From NCBI GenBank assembly GCA_027323595.1, contig DAHWBL010000060.1, forward strand, positions 1 through 16,896: 16,896 nt of DNA, in the 5' to 3' direction. The DNA is from Acetobacteraceae bacterium. Its GTDB lineage: Bacteria > Pseudomonadota > Alphaproteobacteria > Acetobacterales > Acetobacteraceae. Made by a program: the position numbers and the translations under genes. Positions 7,767 to 14,932 of the stretch are shown piece by piece (positions within the stretch are counted from its first letter, which is position 1; each line of letters opens with the position of its first letter). The notes beneath the pieces are model-generated. The model had not been told where the DNA came from, searched no databases, and saw only the letters and a program-made list of their open reading frames with translations.

Positions 7767-8744
7767 ATGGAAATTGGCATTGTCGGTCTGGGTCGCATGG
7801 GCAGCAACATCGCCCGCCGGCTGATGCGCGCGGGGCACCGCTGCGCGGTGTTCGACACAAACCCCGACCAGGTCGGCAGCCTCGCCGGCGAAGGCGCGAT
7901 CGGCGCGCAATCCCTCGCGGACCTCGTCGCCCGGCTCGATGCCCCGCGCGCGATCTGGGTCATGTTGCCCGCCGGCGAGGTGACCGAACAGACCGTCAAC
8001 CAGCTCGCGCGGCTGCTCGGGCGAGACGACATCGTCATCGATGGCGGCAACAGCTTCTACAAGGACGACATCCGCCGCGCCGAGGCGCTCGGCGCGGCCG
8101 GGATCAATTATATCGATGTCGGAACGTCTGGCGGCGTATGGGGGCTCGAGCGCGGCTATTGCCTGATGATCGGCGGCCCCGACCAGGCGGTGCGCAGGCT
8201 CGATCCGATTTTCGCCGCCCTCGCCCCAGGCGCCGGCGCGATCCCCCCGACGCCGGGGCGGCAGGGCCGTGATCCGCGCGTCGAACAGGGCTATCTTCAC
8301 GCCGGTCCGGTCGGGGCCGGGCACTTCGTCAAGATGGTTCACAATGGCATCGAATACGGTCTGATGCAGGCCTATGCCGAAGGTTTCGACATCCTGCGCC
8401 ACCGCGCCGACGCCGCGCTGCCCGACGCCGAGCGCTTCGATCCCGACCTGGCCGACATCGCCGAGGTGTGGCGCCGGGGCAGCGTCATTTCCTCCTGGCT
8501 GCTTGATCTGACCGCCGGCGCGCTGGCGCACGACCCCGATCTCACGACCGCCTCACCCAGCGTCTCGGATTCCGGCGAGGGGCGCTGGACACTGAATGCC
8601 GCGATCGAGCAGGCCGTGCCCGCCGGCGTGCTCGCCGCCGCCGTGTTCGCGCGCTTCGCCTCGCGCGACCGCGAGGCCTTCGCCGACCGGATGCTCTCGG
8701 CCATGCGCTTCGCCTTCGGCGGTCACCTCGAACCGCGACCATGA
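7767..8744 (+). CDS. gnd: 6-phosphogluconate dehydrogenase, decarboxylating, short form
   Basis: Oxidatively decarboxylates 6-phosphogluconate to ribulose-5-phosphate. At 325 residues it belongs to the short form (GntZ/YqeC-like), which lacks the long C-terminal helical tail of the 470-residue enzymes; several short forms prefer NAD, though cofactor use is not decided here. The sequence shows the N-terminal Rossmann motif GLGRMGSNIARRL, VMLPAGEVTEQTV, DGGNSFYKDD, YIDVGTSGG and the catalytic-lysine block GAGHFVKMVHNGIEYGLMQ. The start is ATG 7767, five bases after GGGGAGG (7755–7761); a GTG at 7761 overlaps that site and is less likely. It follows tal–pgi by 33 bases and its stop overlaps the zwf start (ATGA at 8741–8744), so it is translationally coupled to zwf. 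Confidence 0.95.
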   Translation: MEIGIVGLGRMGSNIARRLMRAGHRCAVFDTNPDQVGSLAGEGAIGAQSLADLVARLDAPRAIWVMLPAGEVTEQTVNQLARLLGRDDIVIDGGNSFYKDDIRRAEALGAAGINYIDVGTSGGVWGLERGYCLMIGGPDQAVRRLDPIFAALAPGAGAIPPTPGRQGRDPRVEQGYLHAGPVGAGHFVKMVHNGIEYGLMQAYAEGFDILRHRADAALPDAERFDPDLADIAEVWRRGSVISSWLLDLTAGALAHDPDLTTASPSVSDSGEGRWTLNAAIEQAVPAGVLAAAVFARFASRDREAFADRMLSAMRFAFGGHLEPRP

Positions 8745-10249
8745 GCACCACGCCTCTGATTCATGCCAGACGCCACCAGGGAGCTCCACCACCGGGGCCC
8801 TGCGCCATGGTGCTGTTCGGCGCCGCCGGCGATCTGGCCGCAAGGCTGATCTTCCCCGCGCTCCACCATCTCAACCGCACCGGCCTGATCCCGCAAAATT
8901 TTCGCCTGCTCGGCGTTGATCTGGCCGATCACGACACCGCCAGCTGGACGGGCGAACTCGTCGCGAAACTGGACCCGGCCGATGCCGGGCAGGACGATGC
9001 GTCGCTCGCCGGGCTGCTGGCGCGGATGGAATATATGCGCGGCGATATCGGCGAGGCCGGAACCTATCGCCGGCTGCGCGCGCGGCTCGATGCGATCGCC
9101 GGATCGTTCGGCACCAACGGCAACGTCTTGTTCTACCTGGCCGTCGCGGACCGGTTTTTCGCGCCCACGGTGGATTTTCTCGCCGCCGCTGGCCTGACCG
9201 CGCAAACCGATGGCCAATGGCGCCGCGTGGTGATCGAAAAACCGTTCGGCCACGACCTGCAAAGCGCCATCGCGCTCAATCGCCGCCTCGGCCAGACCCT
9301 GGACGAGACACAGATATTCCGCATGGACCATTTCCTGGGCAAGGAGACGGTGCAGAACATCCTCACATTTCGTTTCGGCAACGGCCTGTTCGAACCGCTG
9401 TGGAATCGCGACCGCATCGATCACATCCAGATCACCGCGGCCGAAACCGTGGGCGTGGAACGGCGCGGCCACTTCTACGAACAGACCGGCGCGCTGCGCG
9501 ACATGGTGCCAAGCCACGTGTTTCAGTTGCTGGCACTGACTGCGATGGAACCGCCGGTGAATTTCTCCGCCGACGCGATCCGCCGCGCGAAGGCCGACGC
9601 GCTGTGCGCGATCCGCGCGCCGACGGCCCAGGACCTCGTGCGCGGGCAATATCGTGCCGGCACCATCGCCCAAGGCCGCGTCGCCGCCTATCGCGACGAA
9701 CCCGACGTCGCCGCCGACAGCGACATCGAAACCTACGTCGCCCTGCGCCTGTCGCTCGACAATTGGCGCTGGGCCGGGGTGCCGTTCTATCTGCGCACCG
9801 GCAAACGCATGTCGCGACGCACCACCGAGATCGCCATCCGCTTCAAGGATTCACCGATGGCGCCGTTCGCCCAGCAGGACCTCGATGCCCAGGGGCCGAA
9901 CTGGCTGGTGCTCACCATCCAGCCCGATGAGGGAATTTCGCTGCAATTCGACGTGAAGCGCCCCGGGCCGCTGGTCGAGCGCGCGCCGGTGCTGATGGAT
10001 TTCAAATACAAGGACTGGTTTCCGCCCGAGCCCAATGTCGGGTACGAAACCCTCATCTATGACGTGATGATCGCCGACGCGACCTTGTTCCAGATGGCCG
10101 AGCAGGTGCAGGCCGGCTGGCGCGCCGTCGATTCGCTGCTCGCCGCCCCCGCGGCCGCCTGCCACCCCTATCGCGCCGGAACCGCCGGCCCCGCGGCCGC
10201 CGACCGGCTGATCCGACCCAGGACCTGGCGCAATCTGACCGGGCGCTGA
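8741..10249 (+). CDS. zwf: glucose-6-phosphate 1-dehydrogenase
   Basis: Oxidises glucose-6-phosphate to 6-phosphogluconolactone, the entry to the oxidative pentose phosphate and Entner–Doudoroff routes. The 502-residue length is standard. The nucleotide-binding motif is FGAAGDLAARL (usually GASGDL). The active-site block RMDHFLGKE covers 194–202, with D196, H197 and K201 in the expected places. The general-base histidine is H259 in DMVPSH, where many relatives have QNH or PNH. The C-terminal LMDFKYKDWFPPEPNVGYE and the YDVMIADATLFQ block are also typical. Its ATG overlaps the gnd stop. No lactonase (pgl) or edd/eda gene follows. The next gene, an aromatic oxygenase, begins 71 bases later with its own promoter-like region. 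Confidence 0.96.
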   Translation: MSTTPLIHARRHQGAPPPGPCAMVLFGAAGDLAARLIFPALHHLNRTGLIPQNFRLLGVDLADHDTASWTGELVAKLDPADAGQDDASLAGLLARMEYMRGDIGEAGTYRRLRARLDAIAGSFGTNGNVLFYLAVADRFFAPTVDFLAAAGLTAQTDGQWRRVVIEKPFGHDLQSAIALNRRLGQTLDETQIFRMDHFLGKETVQNILTFRFGNGLFEPLWNRDRIDHIQITAAETVGVERRGHFYEQTGALRDMVPSHVFQLLALTAMEPPVNFSADAIRRAKADALCAIRAPTAQDLVRGQYRAGTIAQGRVAAYRDEPDVAADSDIETYVALRLSLDNWRWAGVPFYLRTGKRMSRRTTEIAIRFKDSPMAPFAQQDLDAQGPNWLVLTIQPDEGISLQFDVKRPGPLVERAPVLMDFKYKDWFPPEPNVGYETLIYDVMIADATLFQMAEQVQAGWRAVDSLLAAPAAACHPYRAGTAGPAAADRLIRPRTWRNLTGR

Positions 10250-10266
10250 CCGAAATTGTATCCCTA

Positions 10267-10295
10267 TTGAAAAAATGGGATCCCATAGCCTATCT
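10267..10295 (+). promoter_or_regulatory. candidate sigma-70 promoter of the aromatic operon
   Basis: TTGAAA (10267–10272) and CTATCT (10290–10295) are separated by 17 bases in an unusually AT-rich stretch for this DNA. The -35 is good and the -10 only fair. It sits 26–54 bases upstream of the Rieske gene ATG. The spacer holds the palindrome described at 10275–10286. Confidence 0.5.
10275..10286. promoter_or_regulatory. candidate operator for the embedded GntR regulator
   Basis: ATGGGATCCCAT is a perfect 12-bp dyad placed inside the spacer of the candidate promoter, where a bound repressor would block RNA polymerase. Its TGG...CCA form loosely fits FadR-subfamily GntR sites. A related half-site ATCCCTAT lies at 10260–10267. 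That the GntR protein encoded two genes downstream binds here is an inference from position and family habit. Confidence 0.5.
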
Positions 10296-10320
10296 CCCGC
10301 GCACATCACGGGGGACCGAC

Positions 10321-11379
10321 ATGAACACCATCACCGCGCGCGCGGCGGTCGCGGACCACCGCACCAGCCTGATCCGCAACTGCTGGTATGTCGCTGCCCT
10401 GGCAAGCGATGTCGGACGCACCCTGCTCGCGCGAAAAATCCTCGGCATCAACATGGTGCTCTACCGCACCACCGACGGCCAGGCCGTCGCCCTGCATGAC
10501 CGCTGCGTGCACCGCTCCTTCCCGCTGTCACGCGGCCGGCTGGACGGCGACGATCTGGTCTGCGGCTACCACAGCATGCAGTACCGCCCCGACGGAACAT
10601 GCAGCCTGATCCCGACCATCGCCAACACCCCCGCCTCGGTGCGGCTGCCAACCTTCGCGCTGGTGGAGCGCGGGCCGCTGCTGTGGGTCTGGCCGGGCGA
10701 CCAGAACCCCGCCGATCCCGCCGACATCCCTGATCTGTCCTGGCTTGATGACGCCGCATGGCGCAACGTCGGCGGCGCCTTCCACATGCGCTCGAACTAT
10801 GTCGCCATGCACGAAAACCTGCTGGACCAGACCCACTTCACCTATCTGCACGCCGGCAGCGTCGGCACCCCCGACTATGCCCGCGCGCCCTTGTCGATGC
10901 GCGTCGAAGGCGACCAGGTGTGGCTGCGCAAGGAACTCTCCGCCTCCGCCGCCCCCGGCATTTATGGGATCCCAATGGGGCTGGAAAACAAGCTGGTGGA
11001 CCGGCGCTCCGACGCCGGCTTCCGCAGCCCCGCCTGCCACATCGCGCACGCCACCATCACCGATCTCGCCCCGCCGCCGGCCGCGCGATCCGCCTATCAC
11101 GTGAACATCGTGCATCTGATCACGCCCGAAACCCAGGACAGCTTCCACTACTGGTGGTTCAACAGCCGCGACTTCGCGCTGCACGACGACGCCGTATCCA
11201 CCTTCCTGCGCGACGCCTCGATGCAGGCCTACCATGAGGATGTCGACGCGCTGACCTGGATCCATCAGCGCGCGACCGACGATGCGCTCGATTTCGCCGA
11301 GCAGAGCTTCGGTCCGGATCGTCCCGGCCTTGCCATGCGCCGCATCCTGCACCGCCTCGCCGAGCCCGCGCCCGCATGA
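10321..11379 (+). CDS. Rieske non-heme iron oxygenase, VanA-type terminal component
   Basis: Terminal oxygenase that uses O2 and electrons from a separate reductase to hydroxylate or O-demethylate an aromatic or related acid. The 352-residue length fits the VanA/TsaM/dicamba-demethylase group. The Rieske cluster ligands are C62, H64, C81 and H84 (CVH...CGYH). The catalytic iron site is NLLDQTHFTYLH, with D169 bridging and H172 and H177 as ligands; the carboxylate ligand is probably D307 in HEDVDAL. The start is ATG 10321; an in-frame extension to 10267 would run through the promoter and operator. No reductase or ferredoxin gene (VanB-like) is nearby, so electrons must come from elsewhere. It is the first gene of a five-gene operon and overlaps the regulator by four bases. 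The substrate is unknown. Confidence 0.92.
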   Translation: MNTITARAAVADHRTSLIRNCWYVAALASDVGRTLLARKILGINMVLYRTTDGQAVALHDRCVHRSFPLSRGRLDGDDLVCGYHSMQYRPDGTCSLIPTIANTPASVRLPTFALVERGPLLWVWPGDQNPADPADIPDLSWLDDAAWRNVGGAFHMRSNYVAMHENLLDQTHFTYLHAGSVGTPDYARAPLSMRVEGDQVWLRKELSASAAPGIYGIPMGLENKLVDRRSDAGFRSPACHIAHATITDLAPPPAARSAYHVNIVHLITPETQDSFHYWWFNSRDFALHDDAVSTFLRDASMQAYHEDVDALTWIHQRATDDALDFAEQSFGPDRPGLAMRRILHRLAEPAPA

Positions 11380-12077
11380 GCCAGCGCCCCCTCGTCGTCG
11401 TGCAGATCCGCGAAATGATCCTGCAAGGCGCGCTGTCGCCCGGCCAGCGCGTCGCCGAGGCCGCGATCGCCGAACGTCTCGGCATCTCGCGCACCCCGGT
11501 TCGCCAGGCCCTGCCGGTCCTCGCCCAGGAAGGGCTGCTGGTGGAGGCCGGCGCGCGCGGCTACGCGGTGCGCGGCTTCACCCTTGGCGAGATCAACGAA
11601 GCCATCGAACTGCGCGGCGTGCTGGAAGGCATGGCCGCACGCGCGCTGGCCGAGCGCGGCGCGCCACGCGCATTGCTGCGCGACCTGCGCATCTGTCTTG
11701 ACGACGGCGATCTGCTGTTCGCCGACCGCGCCACCGCACGCGTCGATGCGGACGCCTATGGCGCGATGAACGCGCGCTTTCACGACATGATCATCGCCGC
11801 GTCCGACCAGGCCCTGCTCGTCGAGCTGCTCGCCCGGGTGAACCGCGTGCCCTTCGTCACCGCCTCGGCGATCGCCTTTGATCGCGCCGACCCCGCATCC
11901 GCCTTCACCGATCTGTGGTACGCCCATCGCCAGCACCACGCGATCGTCGATGCCATCGCCGCCGGGCAGGGGGGGCGCGCCGAGGCGTTGCTGCGCGAAC
12001 ACGTGCAGGTGCAGCGACACAGCATGAATCTGCAACCCACCCAACTTTCGCATTCCCGATTTTCCGCTGACGGCTGA
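11376..12077 (+). CDS. GntR-family transcriptional regulator with FCD domain
   Basis: A 233-residue DNA-binding regulator. The N-terminal winged helix (about 5–65) has IREMILQGALSPGQRVAEAA then IAERLGISRTPVRQAL and LAQEGLL, the classic GntR pattern. The C-terminal all-helical FCD ligand domain shows metal-site candidates N132 and H136 in MNARFHD, H187/H188 in HRQHHAI and H209 in LREHVQ. FCD proteins usually sense a small carboxylic acid and mostly act as repressors. It lies inside the operon, with its ATG overlapping the Rieske stop and its stop 15 bases before the LigA-like gene. Autoregulation through the dyad at 10275–10286, with a pathway acid as inducer, is the simplest reading, but it is inferred. 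Confidence 0.93.
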   Translation: MSQRPLVVVQIREMILQGALSPGQRVAEAAIAERLGISRTPVRQALPVLAQEGLLVEAGARGYAVRGFTLGEINEAIELRGVLEGMAARALAERGAPRALLRDLRICLDDGDLLFADRATARVDADAYGAMNARFHDMIIAASDQALLVELLARVNRVPFVTASAIAFDRADPASAFTDLWYAHRQHHAIVDAIAAGQGGRAEALLREHVQVQRHSMNLQPTQLSHSRFSADG

Positions 12078-12092
12078 AGGAATATCCGCACG

Positions 12093-12446
12093 ATGCACGA
12101 ACTCGACCCCGACACGCTGCCGGCCGGCACCTACCTCAACACCGGCGACGCCGCACGCCAGGGCTATCGCCTCAATCGCTTCTGCTACGATCTGCGCGAC
12201 CCCGCCAATCGCGCCGCCTGGCAACACGACCCCGAGGCGCTGCTCGACCGCTACGCGATCGACGAGGCGGATCGCGCGCTGATCCGCGCGCATGACTGGC
12301 TCGGCCTCGTGCGTCGCGGCGCCAACGTCTTTCCGCTGTTGCGCCTGTCGCAGCTGTGCGGCTTCGGCCTCGCGGGAACCGGCGCACAGATGCGCGGCCA
12401 GACGCTGGAGGAATATCTGTCCACGCGCCAGGCGCGCACCAGCTGA
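12093..12446 (+). CDS. LigA-like small subunit of an extradiol ring-cleavage dioxygenase
   Basis: A 117-residue alpha subunit of the protocatechuate 4,5-dioxygenase (LigAB) type. It is all-helical and caps the active site of the LigB-like subunit encoded 12 bases downstream. Recognisable parts are GYRLNRFCYDLRDPANRAAW, then the helix DPEALLDRYAIDEADRALI and the DWLGLVRRGANVFPLLRLSQL block that covers the substrate pocket. The ribosome binding site GAAGGA spans the stop of the gntR gene and lies about 11 bases from the ATG. Related small subunits also occur in enzymes for gallate, methylgallate and aminobiphenyl-diol, so the diol substrate is not fixed by this protein. Confidence 0.9.
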   Translation: MHELDPDTLPAGTYLNTGDAARQGYRLNRFCYDLRDPANRAAWQHDPEALLDRYAIDEADRALIRAHDWLGLVRRGANVFPLLRLSQLCGFGLAGTGAQMRGQTLEEYLSTRQARTS

Positions 12447-12458
12447 AAGGCCGCAACA

Positions 12459-13352
12459 ATGGCACGGATCATCGGCGGCCTCGGCTCGCCACACGCCCCC
12501 TCGATCGGCGCATTGATCGACGCCGGAGACTGGGATCATCCCGACTGGCTGCCTTTGATGCAGGGCTATCGGCCCATGCAGCGCTGGCTCGCCGCGCGTC
12601 GGCCGGACGCGGCGATCCTGATCTATAACGACCACGTCACCAGTTTTTTCTTCGACCGCTATCCAACCTTCGCGCTCGGTGTGGCCGCCGAGCACCCGAT
12701 CGCCGATGAGGGCTTCGGCCCCCGCCCGCTGCCGCCGGTGCGCGGCGATGCCGATTTCGCCTGGCACATGGCGCACGCGCTGGTCGAGGATGGCTTCGAC
12801 ATCACCGTGTGCCAGGAGATGCCGCTCGATCACGGCGCGCTCACCCCGATCTCGGCGCTGTGGCCGGGCCGCGAGGTCCAGCCCGAGCTCGGCTGGCCCA
12901 CCGCCATCCTGCCGCTCGCCGTCAACGTGCTGCAATTTCCCATCCCCACGCCGCGCCGGCTGTGGCAACTGGGCGGCGCGCTGCGCCGCGCGGTCGAGGC
13001 ATATCCGCGCGACTACGACGTGGTGGTGCTGGGCACCGGCGGGCTGTCGCACCAGCTGCACGGCGAACGCTTCGGCTTCAAGAACGAAGCCTGGGACCAG
13101 GAGTTCCTTGACCGGCTCGAACATGATCCGCAAAGTCTCGCAGCCCTGCGGGTGCAGGATTACGTCGAACGCAGCGGCGTCGAGGGCGCGGAGGAAATCA
13201 TGTGGCTGGCGATGCGGGCGGCCTTGCCCGAGCGGGTGCGAAGGGTGCATCGCAACTATCACGGGCCGCTGCACACCGGGTTCGCGCAGATCCTGTTCGA
13301 GGACCCATCCCTCGCCCCGATCCTCGACACACCGCCGCGGGTCGCGCAATGA
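12459..13352 (+). CDS. LigB-like catalytic subunit of an extradiol ring-cleavage dioxygenase
   Basis: The Fe(II) subunit that opens a dihydroxylated aromatic ring next to the diol, class III (LigB fold), 297 residues. Iron-binding positions of LigB are present: H12 in GSPHAPS, H59 in YNDHVTSFF, and a glutamate in the SGVEGAEEIMWL block (E242 is the likely ligand, E245/E246 less likely). The catalytic histidine is H198 in GTGGLSHQLHG. The C-terminal HRNYHGPLHTGFAQ matches the family's closing segment. The start ATG follows AAAGG after the LigA stop, and the stop overlaps the hydrolase start (ATGA). Protocatechuate, gallate or another catechol-type acid are candidate substrates. The usual follow-up enzyme LigC is not present; an alpha/beta-hydrolase is there instead. 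Confidence 0.92.
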   Translation: MARIIGGLGSPHAPSIGALIDAGDWDHPDWLPLMQGYRPMQRWLAARRPDAAILIYNDHVTSFFFDRYPTFALGVAAEHPIADEGFGPRPLPPVRGDADFAWHMAHALVEDGFDITVCQEMPLDHGALTPISALWPGREVQPELGWPTAILPLAVNVLQFPIPTPRRLWQLGGALRRAVEAYPRDYDVVVLGTGGLSHQLHGERFGFKNEAWDQEFLDRLEHDPQSLAALRVQDYVERSGVEGAEEIMWLAMRAALPERVRRVHRNYHGPLHTGFAQILFEDPSLAPILDTPPRVAQ

Positions 13353-14032
13353 CGGTGCTGTATCTTCTGCCCGGGCTGCTGTGCGACGCGGCAACCTTCG
13401 CCGCCCAGCGCCAGGCCCTGTCGGACACGCATGACGTGCGGGTGCCGAATTTCTTCGGCTTCGATTCCATCCCGGCGATGGCGGCACAGGTGTTGATGGA
13501 CGCACCTGAACAATTCGCGGTTCTGGGCTTTTCGATGGGCGGGCGCGTGGCGCTGGAAATCATCCGCGCCGCACCGCACCGGGTCACCCATCTGGGCCTG
13601 CTCGCCACCGGCGCGCATCCACCGCGCGCCGAAGAAGCCGCCCCGCGTCAGGAACTTGTCGAACTCGCCAACACCCACGGCATGGCCGCGCTGGCGGCGC
13701 GCTGGCTGCCGCCGATGCTCGCGCCCACCGCCGACCCGATGGTGCGCGAAATCGCCACCGCCATGATCTGCCGGGCCACCCCGGAAATCCACGCACGCCA
13801 GATCAACGCGCTGCTGCACCGCCCCGACGCGACCGACCTGCTGCCGCAAATCTCGGTGCCCACATTGGTCGTCTGCGGCGAGCTCGATGCCTGGGCCACC
13901 CCGGCGCAACACGCACGCATCGCCGCGGCCATCCCCCGCGCGGGGCTGGTGAGCGTGCCCGGGTCGGGCCATTTCGTGCCGCTCGAAGCGCCCGACGCAC
14001 TGTCCGACGAAATCCGCGCATGGCTTGCCTGA
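13349..14032 (+). CDS. alpha/beta-fold hydrolase of the ring-cleavage operon
   Basis: A 227-residue alpha/beta-hydrolase with a complete catalytic triad: nucleophile S62 in GFSMGG, acid D180 in CGELDAWATP and base H208 in GSGHFVP. It is shorter than classical meta-cleavage-product hydrolases of about 280 residues, with a brief N-terminal strand region and a small cap. It resembles enol-lactonase or simple ester hydrolases of aromatic pathways. Its ATG overlaps the stop of the LigB-like gene, so it is co-translated and very likely acts on the ring-opened product or on an ester precursor of the ring substrate. It is the last gene of the operon and ends only 13 bases from the convergent HIT-protein gene. 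The exact reaction is unknown. Confidence 0.88.
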   Translation: MTVLYLLPGLLCDAATFAAQRQALSDTHDVRVPNFFGFDSIPAMAAQVLMDAPEQFAVLGFSMGGRVALEIIRAAPHRVTHLGLLATGAHPPRAEEAAPRQELVELANTHGMAALAARWLPPMLAPTADPMVREIATAMICRATPEIHARQINALLHRPDATDLLPQISVPTLVVCGELDAWATPAQHARIAAAIPRAGLVSVPGSGHFVPLEAPDALSDEIRAWLA

Positions 14033-14045
14033 ACAGGAAAACTTC

Positions 14046-14426
14046 TCAATCCGGCTGAATCATCCGGCCCAGCTTCGCACCGCCGAACAGATGCACATGA
14101 TAATGCGGCACTTCCTGCCCCGCATCGATGCCCACGTTCGACAAGGTCCGGTACCCGCTCGCCTCAAGCCCGAGCATGCGCGCGACGGTTGCAACCGCGC
14201 GGGTGAAGCCGGCGATCTCGGCGTCCGCGGCACGCGCGGCGAAATCCGCCTGGCTCACATAGCGCCCCTTGGGGATCACCAGCACATGCGTCGGCGCCTG
14301 CGGAGCGATGTCGTGAAAGGCAAGGGCCCAGTTATCTTCATGCACTTTGCGACACGGGATCTCGCCGCGCAGAATGCGCGCGAAAATATTGGCGTCGTCG
14401 TAAGGGTCCAGCCCGCTCACCGGCAT
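14046..14426 (-). CDS. HIT-family purine nucleotide hydrolase (HinT-like)
   Basis: A 126-residue histidine-triad protein, probably cleaving phosphoramidates or adenylated compounds such as AMP-lysine. The triad is visible as VPHYHVHLFGG, with H108, H110 and H112. The N-terminal DDANIFARILRGEIPCRKVHED and the central APTHVLVIPKGRYVS are standard HinT features, and the C-terminus GGAKLGRMIQPD resembles the HinT tail. The start ATG at 14426 follows GGAGG (14433–14437) by six bases. It lies 14 bases after hisE and so forms the end of a hisF–hisE–hinT unit, a common alphaproteobacterial order. Its stop faces the aromatic operon's last stop at very short distance. Confidence 0.94.
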   Translation of the reverse strand: MPVSGLDPYDDANIFARILRGEIPCRKVHEDNWALAFHDIAPQAPTHVLVIPKGRYVSQADFAARAADAEIAGFTRAVATVARMLGLEASGYRTLSNVGIDAGQEVPHYHVHLFGGAKLGRMIQPD

Positions 14427-14440
14427 GTGTTTCCTCCCGC

Positions 14441-14932
14441 TCAGGGAATTTTGCGCGTGGTGATGCCCAGCGCGCGAACCGCCGGCCGCGCCGCCTTCTC
14501 GGCGATGCCCGACACACCCTCGCGGCGACGCAGCTCCGCCCAGACATCGTCAGGCGAAATGTCGCGCGCCGCCCACAGCACCAAAAGATGATAGAGCACA
14601 TCGGCACTTTCGCCGATCAACGCGAGCCGATCGCCGGTCACCCCCTCGATCACGCATTCGACCGCTTCCTCGCCGAATTTCTGCGCCACCTTTTCGGGCC
14701 CGCGCGCCAGCAGCCGCGCCGAATGGCTGGTCGCCGGATCGGCCGCGCGACGATCGATCACCACGCGATAAAGCCGGTCCAGAACCGTTGCATCCTCACC
14801 CGCCCCGACCGGCGGCAACGCCGCGACCAGCCCCTTGGCCGCACGCGCCGCTTTCGGCTTTGCCTTGGCGGCAACAGCGGATTTCCGCTTCGCCACGGAT
14901 TTTGCCTTGGCGGTCGGGCGTCCCTTGGCCAT
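14441..14932 (-). CDS. hisE: phosphoribosyl-ATP pyrophosphatase with basic N-terminal tail
   Basis: Hydrolyses phosphoribosyl-ATP to phosphoribosyl-AMP, the second step of histidine synthesis. The HisE core (about 49–145) has TVLDRLYRVVIDRR, the nucleotide-binding helices EKVAQKFGEEAVECVIE and ESADVLYHLLVLW. The ATG at 14932 overlaps the hisF stop (ATGA), which fixes the start; longer in-frame starts lie inside hisF. The protein is 163 residues against roughly 90–110 for the family. Residues 1–33 hold nine Lys, three Arg and twelve Ala, a histone-H1-like composition, and about 14 residues are added at the C-terminus. The tail may bind nucleic acid or be a disordered appendage; no function is known. 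Confidence 0.95.
   Translation of the reverse strand: MAKGRPTAKAKSVAKRKSAVAAKAKPKAARAAKGLVAALPPVGAGEDATVLDRLYRVVIDRRAADPATSHSARLLARGPEKVAQKFGEEAVECVIEGVTGDRLALIGESADVLYHLLVLWAARDISPDDVWAELRRREGVSGIAEKAARPAVRALGITTRKIP

Noticed and set aside
7419..8531. A 370-codon minus-strand open frame opposite tal–pgi and gnd (and a 316-codon one at 8723–9673 opposite zwf)
   Set aside because: Both mirror well-supported plus-strand enzymes and show low-complexity shadow composition.
11265..13505. A 746-codon open frame on the minus strand
   Set aside because: Antisense to the gntR, ligA-like and ligB-like genes, with no recognisable domain. It is a GC-bias shadow.
10321..14032. Naming the aromatic operon as a true carbazole (car) or vanillate (van/lig) operon
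   Set aside because: The oxygenase is VanA-like rather than CarAa-like, no reductase or LigC is present and the hydrolase is short, so gene order alone does not justify a substrate name.
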